Part shown: one piece after another, positions 51,053 to 59,009 of the stretch
How positions within the stretch are numbered: the first letter of the stretch is position 1
How the letters are laid out: the number at the start of each line of letters is the position of its first letter
Source of the DNA: JAJDOD01 sp039024895
Lineage (GTDB): Bacteria; Pseudomonadota; Alphaproteobacteria; Rhodobacterales; Rhodobacteraceae
Reading direction: 5' to 3'
Assembly: GCA_039024895.1 (NCBI GenBank)
Contig: JBCCPJ010000016.1
Span: forward strand, 1-64,000
DNA: 64,000 bases
Translations under genes and position numbers: made by a program
The notes under the pieces: model-generated
The model's input: only the letters and a program-made list of their open reading frames with translations
Told to the model about the DNA's origin: nothing
Databases searched by the model: none

Positions 51053-51616
51053 TCACCTAAGTCCTTTAAGCTCGCGGACGCGGGATGAAAGCCAGAGAAG
51101 GTTCGCGTCTTCGATCCCCAACCCTTCAAGATGAGCCGTTGTGTTCCACAAATACTCCGCATTTGGCCCACGACCGCCAACCGCTTGGACGATAATTTCA
51201 GCTTGTTCGTCTAGGCTCAGATGCGCCACGTATTGTTCGTGACTTGGGTCTACCACATAGGCCAGCGCCGTGACCTTGGAGCCGTCGGAAAGCTCAAGTG
51301 GGACCAGACGCTCCACATATGCGGAAGAGATTAACTCGCGTTCGCGCAAGTATTCGATGGCCGTAGCCTCCGCACCGTCCGCCACGCGCAGTGCAAGGCC
51401 GACACACTCTGCACCCACCTTCGGGTCGAGCGCCAAAACCAAACCCGGCTGCTCAACAGTGCCGCGATGGTGAATAGACGACATGCAAAAGGACCGATGA
51501 AAACCGTGCAAGGTGGCGACGACGCGCTCGGCGACCGGAAAGCCCGGGTTCCACATCAGAGACGCATAGCCAAAGACCCACAAAGGTGTCTGCGCGAGGG
51601 CTTTTTCTTCCGTCAT
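51053..51616 (-). CDS. Gamma-glutamylcyclotransferase, ChaC family
   Basis: A 187-residue enzyme that cleaves glutathione to 5-oxoproline and Cys-Gly. The substrate-binding motif is FGYASLMWNPGF near the N-terminus (usually FGYGSLMW, so one glycine is alanine), and YLRERELISSAYVERLVPL supplies the catalytic glutamate region. VDPSHEQYV and GRGPNAEYL are typical ChaC stretches. It is divergent from the DUF2125 gene. Confidence 0.92.
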   Translation of the reverse strand: MTEEKALAQTPLWVFGYASLMWNPGFPVAERVVATLHGFHRSFCMSSIHHRGTVEQPGLVLALDPKVGAECVGLALRVADGAEATAIEYLRERELISSAYVERLVPLELSDGSKVTALAYVVDPSHEQYVAHLSLDEQAEIIVQAVGGRGPNAEYLWNTTAHLEGLGIEDANLLWLSSRVRELKGLR

Positions 51617-51651
51617 GCGCCCCTTAATACAGGCGGCGAATACAAGGGGAA

Positions 51652-52650
51652 GTGCAAATGATCCGGCTGATTATCATACTCCTCGTCGGCGCGTTGGCGT
51701 GGATGGCATGGTGGGTTGCCGGTCACACCGCTTATGAACGCGGGCTCACGGCATGGATCGACCAGCGCCGGGGCGAGGGGTGGGCCGCTGATGTGGGCTC
51801 GCTCGAAACAGCAGGCTTCCCCAACAGATTTGACACGACGATAAGCGAGCTTCGTTTAGCGGATCCAGAAACCGGTGTTGCTTGGAGCGTCCCCGAGGTC
51901 CAAATACTGTCACTCGCCTATAAGCCGCATCAAGTGATCGCTGTCGTGCCGGAGGCGCACAATTTTTCGACGCCCCTTGGTACTTTCGATATCGCCCATG
52001 AGGACGCGCGCGCCTCACTCTTCCTTAAGCCGGAAACGTCGCTCGGTTTGGATCAAGCCATTCTTGTCGTTTCAGATTTGCGTGTTGGAGATCGCGGCGA
52101 CCGGGACACGGCACTCTCATCTGGCAGGTTTGCGGCGGAAAGTGTGCCTGCAGCGGAAAACACCTATCGTTTCGGCGCAGATTTAGAAGGGCTTCAACCG
52201 TCGGTCGATGTGCTCCGCTGGCTTGATCCGGCACGCGTTTTGCCGGAAACGGTTGAAAACCTGAAGCTAGATGCGACGGCCTCCTTTGATCGTCCTTGGG
52301 ATCGGTTCGCTGTCGAAGACGCCCGCCCGCAGCCGACGCGAATTGATCTGACAAACCTATCAGCGCAATGGGGCACAGTCATGTTTCGGGCCGCAGGTGC
52401 GGTCGATGTCTCGCTGGAGGGTATTCCTGAGGGTGAAATCACAATCCGGGCCGTGGAGTGGCGAAAAATCCTCGATATGGCCGTGGCTGCTGATGTTCTC
52501 CCGGAGGGCGTTGCAGACACCTTGGAGCGCGGGTTGGAACTGATGAGCGGCCCGCGCGACACGCTGGATGCAACGATTGGCTTTAAGAGCGGGTTCATAC
52601 GCCTCGGAATTATCCCGATTGCACCGGCCCCGCGCCTTGTCATCCGTTAG
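51652..52650 (+). CDS. DUF2125 family protein
   Basis: A 332-residue protein of DUF2125, found mainly in alphaproteobacteria, function unknown. An N-terminal membrane helix (IRLIIILLVGALAWMAWWVA) anchors a beta-rich periplasmic domain; the pattern RRGEGWAADVGSLETAGFPN and RFDTTISELRLADPE is the family start. The overall repeat of short beta strands recalls AsmA-like lipid-transfer proteins, which is inference only. Confidence 0.88.
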   Translation: MQMIRLIIILLVGALAWMAWWVAGHTAYERGLTAWIDQRRGEGWAADVGSLETAGFPNRFDTTISELRLADPETGVAWSVPEVQILSLAYKPHQVIAVVPEAHNFSTPLGTFDIAHEDARASLFLKPETSLGLDQAILVVSDLRVGDRGDRDTALSSGRFAAESVPAAENTYRFGADLEGLQPSVDVLRWLDPARVLPETVENLKLDATASFDRPWDRFAVEDARPQPTRIDLTNLSAQWGTVMFRAAGAVDVSLEGIPEGEITIRAVEWRKILDMAVAADVLPEGVADTLERGLELMSGPRDTLDATIGFKSGFIRLGIIPIAPAPRLVIR

Positions 52651-52657
52651 AAGACCG

Positions 52658-53224
52658 TCACCGACAATACGCACCGTTGCGATAGTCCGCAATGTCGAAG
52701 TGGAAGTGGTTTTGATGATGGCGGTCCGCGTCTGGTCCCAGAACTGTCCCGAAGGGACCGCATGCGCTTTTATGGAGCCGCTTCAAGATGCGCCCGTCTG
52801 ACCCACGCCAATTGGTAACTTCAATCCGTGATCCGTCCGCCAAAATAAATGCGGAGATATCGATGGCGTTGCCTTTCGCGTGCTCCGATAGTTTGGCGCC
52901 CGGACGGCTGTTCCGCGTCCTGCAGGCGTAATGCGCGGGGACCTGAATGGCGACCAGACCGCCACCGCGACCACCGATAATGGGAATAGCGTGATTGCGT
53001 AGCCAGCCATCAAGCCGTTCCGCTGTGGCCAGTCGAATTGTTGCCGCTTGGCTTAGGCGGACCCCTGCTGCCTCCGTCACGCGATAGGCATTGGGCACAC
53101 CACACGCCCCGGGCCCTGAGATCGAGCCTATCTTCTCGGCTTTCAGGCCGCCGCTAGCCACCTTACCGGAGCCGCCGCCACAGGCAACCAGCGTCAGGAT
53201 CATAAGAATTGACAAACCCTTCAT
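52658..53224 (-). CDS. Extensin-like lipoprotein with M15-type peptidase fold
   Basis: A 188-residue lipoprotein (MKGLSILMILTLVACGGG, lipobox LVAC). The extensin-like C-terminal domain carries LSEHAKGNAIDIS and HHQNHFHFDI, the histidine and aspartate pattern of D-Ala-D-Ala carboxypeptidases (HxxxxxxD and HxH), plus six cysteines. It may act on cell-wall peptides. Its start overlaps the dehydrogenase gene stop (ATGA), as the last gene of the hisC operon. Confidence 0.88.
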   Translation of the reverse strand: MKGLSILMILTLVACGGGSGKVASGGLKAEKIGSISGPGACGVPNAYRVTEAAGVRLSQAATIRLATAERLDGWLRNHAIPIIGGRGGGLVAIQVPAHYACRTRNSRPGAKLSEHAKGNAIDISAFILADGSRIEVTNWRGSDGRILKRLHKSACGPFGTVLGPDADRHHQNHFHFDIADYRNGAYCR

Positions 53225-54132
53225 CGTTTTGTCCCCCGTCCGAAGTCCGGTGCATCGGTATCTTGACCGGCTTCGATGATACCGCGCCGGATTTCCCTAG
53301 TCCGTGTAAAGTAGTTGTAGAGAAGGTCGCCATCGCCCGTGCGAATAGCGCGCTGTAACGCGAATAGCTCTTCTGCGAAACGTCCGAGAATTTCGAGCGT
53401 GGCGTCCTTGTTCGTCAAAAAGACATCGCGCCACATTGTCGGATCCGACGCGGCAATCCGGGTGAAATCGCGAAAACCAGCGGCCGAGAACTTTATAACT
53501 TCCTGCTCGGAGATCCGACGAAAATCATCTGCGACACCAACCATCGTATACGCAATAAGGTGCGGAATATGGCTCACAATGGCGCAAAGCCGATCATGAT
53601 GTGCAACCTCCATCACTTCGGTTTGCGATCCAAGCGTTTGCCAGAACGCTTCCACGTCTGCCACCGCCTCGGTGTCTGAGCCTTCCGACGGGACTATTAG
53701 ACACCAACGATTGTCAAAGAGTTCTGCAAACCCGGAAAGGGGTCCCGAATGCTCCGTTCCCGCCATGGGATGGGTCGGGACAAAGTGAACACCTGCGGGG
53801 ATATGCGGCGCTACGGCATCTATGACCGAGGCCTTTACAGAACCGACATCGCTAACCGTGGCGCCAGGTTTCAGCACAGGGGCCATTTCCTTTGCGACAG
53901 CGCCCATGACGCCCACTGGAACGCACAAAATCACAAGATCGGCGTTTTTTGCCGCCTCCTTCGCAGTCTCTGTCACGTGATCGACCAAACCGATCTCTCG
54001 CGCGATGGCGCGGGTTTCTTCCGTTCGCGCCGAGCCAACGATCTCCCCCTCGAAACCGCTACGTCGAAGCGCGAGGGCAATGGAGCCAGCAATCAGGCCC
54101 AGTCCGATCAAGGCGACACGTTGATAGGTCAT
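53221..54132 (-). CDS. Prephenate/arogenate dehydrogenase
   Basis: A 303-residue dehydrogenase of tyrosine synthesis. The NAD(P) fold begins ALIGLGLIAGSIALALRRSG; VPTHPMAGTEHSGPLSGFAE is the substrate motif with the catalytic histidine, and HHDRLCAIVSHIPHLIAYTM follows. It overlaps hisC by four bases. Whether it prefers prephenate or arogenate cannot be read from sequence; the prephenate-type aminotransferase at 5785 makes the arogenate route possible. Confidence 0.94.
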   Translation of the reverse strand: MTYQRVALIGLGLIAGSIALALRRSGFEGEIVGSARTEETRAIAREIGLVDHVTETAKEAAKNADLVILCVPVGVMGAVAKEMAPVLKPGATVSDVGSVKASVIDAVAPHIPAGVHFVPTHPMAGTEHSGPLSGFAELFDNRWCLIVPSEGSDTEAVADVEAFWQTLGSQTEVMEVAHHDRLCAIVSHIPHLIAYTMVGVADDFRRISEQEVIKFSAAGFRDFTRIAASDPTMWRDVFLTNKDATLEILGRFAEELFALQRAIRTGDGDLLYNYFTRTREIRRGIIEAGQDTDAPDFGRGTKR

Positions 54133-55214
54133 GTTCCGTTCCGAAACCGGGTCGCCGACGAAATCACGCGATCCGTGTCCTCGCGGCTTCCCACCGTTAT
54201 GCGCAACGCCTGCGGAAGCCCATAACTCCCCACCTTACGCACAAGTATGCCGTCCTCACGCAATTGCGCCTCGCATGCCGCGGCACTGGCTTCATCGGCA
54301 AAGCGGGCCAAAACGAAGTTGGCTGCACTTTTGTCGACGCCCAGCCCAAGCTTGGTGAGTTCCGTTGTCAGCCGCGCCCGTTCACGCTCGTTTTCTGCCC
54401 GACAGGTTGCGACCCACTCCTGATTGCGAATTGCCGCTTCTGCCGCTGACAGTTGGAGTTCGGATAGGTTGAATGGCCCTCTGACACGGTTCAGGTTGTC
54501 GATGATCTGTTGCGGCCCATATCCCCAGCCGATCCGAAGCCCGCCTAAACCGTAAATCTTGGAAAACGTGCGCGTCATCACGACATTGGGTCGTTTATCG
54601 ATTAAGTCGACGCCACCGTCATGCCCTTCGACATACTCCACATAAGCGCCGTCAAGTACGAGGAGCACGTCTTCGGGAAGTCCGTCCACGAGACGCGTGA
54701 TCTCATTGTCGCCAAGCATCGTGCCCGTCGGGTTCGCCGGGTTGGCCAGAAAAACCAAACGCGTCCTCTCCGTGACCGCGTGCAGGATGCCATCCACATC
54801 CACGACGCGCTCGCGCTCCGCCACTTCCACGGGTTCTGATCCGGCGGCGAGCGCGGAAATCTTGTGCATGGCGAAGCCATGTGCGCTGTGGATCACTTCG
54901 GTTCCCGCACCACCATAGGCATAACAAAGGAAAGCAATGATCTCATCGGAGCCGGCGCCACAGATAATCCGTGCGGGGTCCAGACTATGCACCTCAGCGA
55001 TGGCTGCCCTGAGCCGCGCGTGATCGGAGGAGGGATAGCGGTGCAACGCCCCAGCGGCAGCTGCCAAGGCAGTGGCGGCCTCTTCCGGGAAACCGAAGGG
55101 GTTCTCGTTTGAAGACAGCTTGAGGACGTCTGCCTTGCCGTCGAGATGGCTGGCGCCACCCACATAAAGCTCAATGCGGTCAACGCCGGGTTTGGGAGAG
55201 ATCAACTCAGACAT
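54129..55214 (-). CDS. hisC: Histidinol-phosphate aminotransferase
   Basis: A 361-residue PLP enzyme of histidine synthesis. The PLP lysine lies in MTRTFSKIYGLGGLRIGWGY; SSNENPFGFPEEA and NPANPTGTMLGD are typical of HisC. In alphaproteobacteria such enzymes can also transaminate aromatic keto acids, which fits its coupling to the prephenate dehydrogenase gene. It heads the operon with the extensin-like gene last. Confidence 0.95.
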   Translation of the reverse strand: MSELISPKPGVDRIELYVGGASHLDGKADVLKLSSNENPFGFPEEAATALAAAAGALHRYPSSDHARLRAAIAEVHSLDPARIICGAGSDEIIAFLCYAYGGAGTEVIHSAHGFAMHKISALAAGSEPVEVAERERVVDVDGILHAVTERTRLVFLANPANPTGTMLGDNEITRLVDGLPEDVLLVLDGAYVEYVEGHDGGVDLIDKRPNVVMTRTFSKIYGLGGLRIGWGYGPQQIIDNLNRVRGPFNLSELQLSAAEAAIRNQEWVATCRAENERERARLTTELTKLGLGVDKSAANFVLARFADEASAAACEAQLREDGILVRKVGSYGLPQALRITVGSREDTDRVISSATRFRNGT

Positions 55215-55286
55215 AGCCCGGCGCTTTTAACGACAAGCGCGCGGCGTCGCCAGTGAAAACCGGCGCGTTCGCGCTGCGCTTTGCTG

Positions 55287-56786
55287 TCACTCCATTGCTT
55301 TGAACGCGAACTCGCCACCTTCCTTGATGCCAGAGAACCAGCGTGCGGTGACGGTCTTGGTTTTTGTGTAAAATCGGAAAGCATCCGGACCATACTGGTT
55401 TAGGTCCCCAAATGCGGATTTCTTCCATCCGCCAAAGGTGTGATAGCTCAATGGAACCGGGATTGGGAAATTGATGCCGACCATTCCAACGTTTACGCGA
55501 TTGGCGAAATCTCGCGCGGTATCACCATCAGCAGTGAAGATCGACGTGCCGTTGCCATAATCGTTGTCCATGGTCAGCTTCAAAGCTTCATCATAGCTTT
55601 GGGTTCTGACCTGACTTAGCACCGGCCCGAAAATCTCTTCCTTGTAAATGTCCATATCCGGCGTGACGTTGTCGAAATATGTCGGTCCAACAAAGAACCC
55701 GTCTTCGTAGCCTTGCAGGGAGAATTCACGACCATCGGTCAGGAGGGTCGCGCCCTGGTCGACGCCACTTTCAATCAGTGATTTGACGCGCTGCTGGCTA
55801 GCCTTGGTTATAAGCGGGCCGTAGTCCACGTCGTCACCGTCGGTGTAGGGCCCCACCTTGAGCGCTTCGATCCGGGGCAACAGCCGCTCGACCAAGGCGT
55901 CCGCCGTCTTGTCCCCAACGGGCACGGCGACGGAGATGGCCATACACCGCTCGCCCGCTGCACCCATGGACGAGCCGACCAAGGCGTCCGCCGCCTTGTC
56001 CATATCCGCGTCCGGCATGACGATCATGTGGTTCTTGGCACCGCCAAAGCACTGCGCCCGTTTGCCGTTCGCGGCAGCGCGGCCGTAAATATACTGTGCA
56101 ATCGGCGTAGAGCCGACAAAGCCAACAGCCTGAACGGTTTCGTTGTCCAACAAGGCGTCGACGGCTTCCTTATCACCGTTGACCACTTGAAGCACGCCGT
56201 CGGGTAGTCCGGCCTCTTTAAGGAGTTCGGCAAGCAAAATGGAGGTTGAGGGGCAACGCTCGGACGGCTTTAAGATCATCGCGTTTCCGCAGGCAAGAGC
56301 CGGCCCCATTTTCCAAAGTGGTATCATTGCGGGGAAGTTGAACGGCGTAATAGCCGCGACGACGCCCAAGGGTTGACGCATGGAATACAGATCAATGCCT
56401 GGCCCGCCATCATTGGTAAACTCTCCCTTCAGAAGGGACGGGGCACCCATGCAAACCTCGATCACCTCGAGGCCGCGTTGGACATCCCCCCGCCCGTCAG
56501 GCAGCGTTTTACCGTGCTCTCGGCTGACGCTTTCGGCGAGCATATCAATGTTTTCATTGATCAAACGACCAAAGGCCATCATGATGCGCGCCCGCCGCTG
56601 CGGGTTTGTCGCAGCCCAGTCAATCTGCGCGTCAGCTGCTTTTGCAACAGCGCTTTCTACCTCATCCACGGTTGCCAACGGTACTTTGGCTTGGACCTCT
56701 CCGGTGGCAGGATTGTAAACATCGGCAAACCGGCCCGACGTGCCCTTGACGCGTTGGCCATCAATGTAATGGGTCAGTTCTTCCAT
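55287..56786 (-). CDS. mmsA: CoA-acylating methylmalonate-semialdehyde dehydrogenase
   Basis: A 499-residue aldehyde dehydrogenase that converts methylmalonate semialdehyde to propionyl-CoA (also malonate semialdehyde to acetyl-CoA), the end of valine and thymine breakdown. The catalytic cysteine is C281 in GSSMGAAGERCMAISVAVPV and N150 in ITPFNFP. AGGAGAGCTCC precedes the ATG at 56786. Its product is the substrate of PccAB. A LysR regulator gene is divergent at 99 bp. Confidence 0.95.
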   Translation of the reverse strand: MEELTHYIDGQRVKGTSGRFADVYNPATGEVQAKVPLATVDEVESAVAKAADAQIDWAATNPQRRARIMMAFGRLINENIDMLAESVSREHGKTLPDGRGDVQRGLEVIEVCMGAPSLLKGEFTNDGGPGIDLYSMRQPLGVVAAITPFNFPAMIPLWKMGPALACGNAMILKPSERCPSTSILLAELLKEAGLPDGVLQVVNGDKEAVDALLDNETVQAVGFVGSTPIAQYIYGRAAANGKRAQCFGGAKNHMIVMPDADMDKAADALVGSSMGAAGERCMAISVAVPVGDKTADALVERLLPRIEALKVGPYTDGDDVDYGPLITKASQQRVKSLIESGVDQGATLLTDGREFSLQGYEDGFFVGPTYFDNVTPDMDIYKEEIFGPVLSQVRTQSYDEALKLTMDNDYGNGTSIFTADGDTARDFANRVNVGMVGINFPIPVPLSYHTFGGWKKSAFGDLNQYGPDAFRFYTKTKTVTARWFSGIKEGGEFAFKAME

Positions 56787-56885
56787 GGAGCTCTCCTGTG
56801 GTTTGCGAGCAGAGTAACGGCTGGTATCCTTCGCAGAAAAGCGGCAAGTTTCCACGAGATTTTGCAAAAATACAGGTACTAACCC

Positions 56886-57776
56886 ATGAAAAACTGGGAT
56901 GACTTGCGAATTTTCCTGTCTGTGGCGCGGGAAAAGAGCCTATCCGGGGCTGCAAAGTCGCTCCAATTGGACCCAGCAACGGTTGGACGGCGCGTGGCGC
57001 GTCTGGAAGAGCAACTCGGCACAGTTCTATTCGCGAGATCTCCCCAAGGCTATCTCCTTACCTCCGCCGGTGACCGGCTCATCGCACGCTTGGAAACTGT
57101 TGAAGGCGCCATCTCGGGCGCCGCTGCGGAGGCAGAGGGGCGAGAGGGTTACCTCGCTGGCACAGTGCGGGTGGGGGCGCCAGATGGATGCGCGACATAT
57201 CTTCTTCCGCCGGTTACAGCCGCCATTCAGGCTGCAAACCCTGATCTGACCATACAGGTTGTCGCCCTGCCGCGCGTGTTCAACTTGTCCAAGCGCGAGG
57301 CCGATATGGCGATCTCAGTCAGCCGCCCTAGGGCAGGGCGGGTCCGGGTACAGCGGATTTCAGATTACGAACTGGTGCTCGCCGCCTCTCGTGAGTATTT
57401 GGCGCGGCAGTCCGCCATCACCACACGGAACGACCTAAAATCGCATCGCATGATTGGCTACATACCCGATATGATCTTTGACCGTGAGCTGGACTATCTG
57501 GCGGAACTTGGTCTCTCCACCGTCGACCTCGCCTCAAATTTGGTATCTGTTCAATTGGGGTGGCTTCGTGCCGCTGCAGGCATTGGCGTAGTCCATAAAT
57601 TCGTTCTTCCAGACGCCCCGGAACTGACACCGATCTTATCTGATATGGTGTGCCTAAAGCGCTCATTTTGGCTTGTTCGCCATGCCGATGATGCCCGCAT
57701 CGAGCGCCTCAACCGTTTTGCAAAGCTCTTGACGGAAGGCATCAGAGCCGAACTGGTTCGCCGCAGCGCAGCTTGA
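56886..57776 (+). CDS. LysR-family transcriptional regulator
   Basis: A 296-residue regulator: HTH (WDDLRIFLSVAREKSLSGAA, KSLQLDPATVGRRVARLEEQ) and a substrate-binding domain. Divergence from mmsA over 99 bp makes mmsA its likely target, with a valine or propanoate intermediate as possible inducer; this is inferred from the usual LysR arrangement. Confidence 0.92.
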   Translation: MKNWDDLRIFLSVAREKSLSGAAKSLQLDPATVGRRVARLEEQLGTVLFARSPQGYLLTSAGDRLIARLETVEGAISGAAAEAEGREGYLAGTVRVGAPDGCATYLLPPVTAAIQAANPDLTIQVVALPRVFNLSKREADMAISVSRPRAGRVRVQRISDYELVLAASREYLARQSAITTRNDLKSHRMIGYIPDMIFDRELDYLAELGLSTVDLASNLVSVQLGWLRAAAGIGVVHKFVLPDAPELTPILSDMVCLKRSFWLVRHADDARIERLNRFAKLLTEGIRAELVRRSAA

Positions 57777-57840
57777 CATAAACGTGAGCGAGATGGGACG
57801 CTAACCCAGCAATCGTATTTATTGTTTGGGAGGACATTTT

Positions 57841-58272
57841 ATGCTGGTGCGCCAAATTCTCGGTATGAAGGGTGGGTCGGATGTGGTGACGCTACCACTC
57901 GGCACAAAAGTCGGTGACGCTGCTCGCACACTTTCGGAGAAACGCATAGGTGCCGTCGTGATCAGTGAAGGCGAAAAGCCCCACGGCATCTTGTCTGAGC
58001 GCGACGTGGTGCGCGAATTGGGGCGACGCGGGGAAAGCTGTTTGTCCGACCTCGTCGACAGCTTGATGACGCGCGAGATGGTTACGTGTTCGTCCGAGGA
58101 AACCGCCGATCAAGTTCTCCAGAAGATGACCGATGGTCGTTTTCGCCATATGCCCGTTATGGAAGGCGAGCGGATGATTGGCCTCATCTCGATTGGCGAC
58201 GTGGTGAAAGCGCGGCTGTCGCAACTTTCAATGGAGAAAAGTGCGCTGGAAGACATGATCAAAGGGTTTTGA
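57841..58272 (+). CDS. CBS-domain pair protein
   Basis: A 143-residue protein made of two CBS domains, which bind adenine nucleotides. GVVISEGEKPHGILSERDVV-like sequence ends the first (as AVVISEGEKPHGILSERDVV) and FRHMPVMEGERMIGLISIGD the second. No other domain is fused, so it may act as a nucleotide-sensing partner. GGAGG stands eight bases before the ATG at 57841. The next gene is coaD, 74 bp on. Confidence 0.92.
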   Translation: MLVRQILGMKGGSDVVTLPLGTKVGDAARTLSEKRIGAVVISEGEKPHGILSERDVVRELGRRGESCLSDLVDSLMTREMVTCSSEETADQVLQKMTDGRFRHMPVMEGERMIGLISIGDVVKARLSQLSMEKSALEDMIKGF

Positions 58273-58346
58273 GTGCGCGATCTGCTTGAAACACCAGTAT
58301 TTACGTGCCACGCAAAACGGACGTAAGTCCCTGACGGAGAAAGTAA

Positions 58347-58844
58347 ATGCGTATCGGCCTCTATCCAGGGACCTTTGATCCGGTGACCCTTGGGCACCTC
58401 GACATTATTTCGCGCGCCACTCGTTTGGTTGATCGTCTCGTCATCGGCGTCGCTATCAACCGCGATAAAGGCCCGATGTTTTCTCTTGAAGAACGAGTGG
58501 ATATGATCACATCGGAATGCGCATCGATTGCCGCGGAGGGCCGTGCCGAGATTGTCGTTCACCCGTTCGAAAACCTACTGGTCAATTGCGCGCGGGATGT
58601 AGGCGCGCAAATCATCGTGCGCGGATTACGCGCCGTCGCCGACTTCGAATACGAGTTTCAAATGGTCGGCATGAACCGTGTATTGGACGACACGATTGAA
58701 ACCGTCTTCCTCATGGCGGAGGCCGAACATCAGGCCATCGCGTCGAAACTGGTGAAAGAAATTGCGCGGCTTGACGGCGATGTCTCAAACTTTGTGACAC
58801 CAGCCGTCACGCACGCGCTAAAATCCCGGTTGCAAGACGGTTAA
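58347..58844 (+). CDS. coaD: Phosphopantetheine adenylyltransferase
   Basis: A 165-residue enzyme that adenylates 4'-phosphopantetheine in coenzyme A synthesis. The nucleotidyltransferase motif TFDPVTLGHLDIISRA contains GH; IVRGLRAVADFEYEFQMVGM is the pantetheine-binding stretch, and ASKLVKEIARLDGDVSNFV ends the fold. GGAGAAAGTAA precedes the ATG. Length is normal. Confidence 0.96.
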   Translation: MRIGLYPGTFDPVTLGHLDIISRATRLVDRLVIGVAINRDKGPMFSLEERVDMITSECASIAAEGRAEIVVHPFENLLVNCARDVGAQIIVRGLRAVADFEYEFQMVGMNRVLDDTIETVFLMAEAEHQAIASKLVKEIARLDGDVSNFVTPAVTHALKSRLQDG

Positions 58845-58859
58845 AACCGTCGGTATGCC

Positions 58860-59009
58860 TCAACTTCCGTAGACGGCACGCCGCGCCAGTTTTTCGGCGT
58901 CTCCAGGGTAAATATCGAGGTCGAGTGCAACATCAAGCGGCAGTCGACGGAGTTCGTTCAAAGTGCGATTGTACGCGCGGCGTTTTTTCAGATCATCAAG
59001 CAAATTCAT
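58860..59009 (-). CDS. DUF1127-like small protein, 49 residues
   Basis: A short frame encoding MNLLDDLKKRRAYNRTLNEL then RRLPLDVALDLDIYPGDAEK and LARRAVYGS. The R-x-L-N-E-L-R-R-L-P pattern with a following DLDI and terminal basic residues is that of DUF1127 (YjiS-like) proteins, small arginine-rich proteins that in other alphaproteobacteria affect RNA turnover and phosphate or growth responses. It starts on ATGA inside the end of the MprF-like gene, so it is translationally coupled to it. Confidence 0.75.
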   Translation of the reverse strand: MNLLDDLKKRRAYNRTLNELRRLPLDVALDLDIYPGDAEKLARRAVYGS

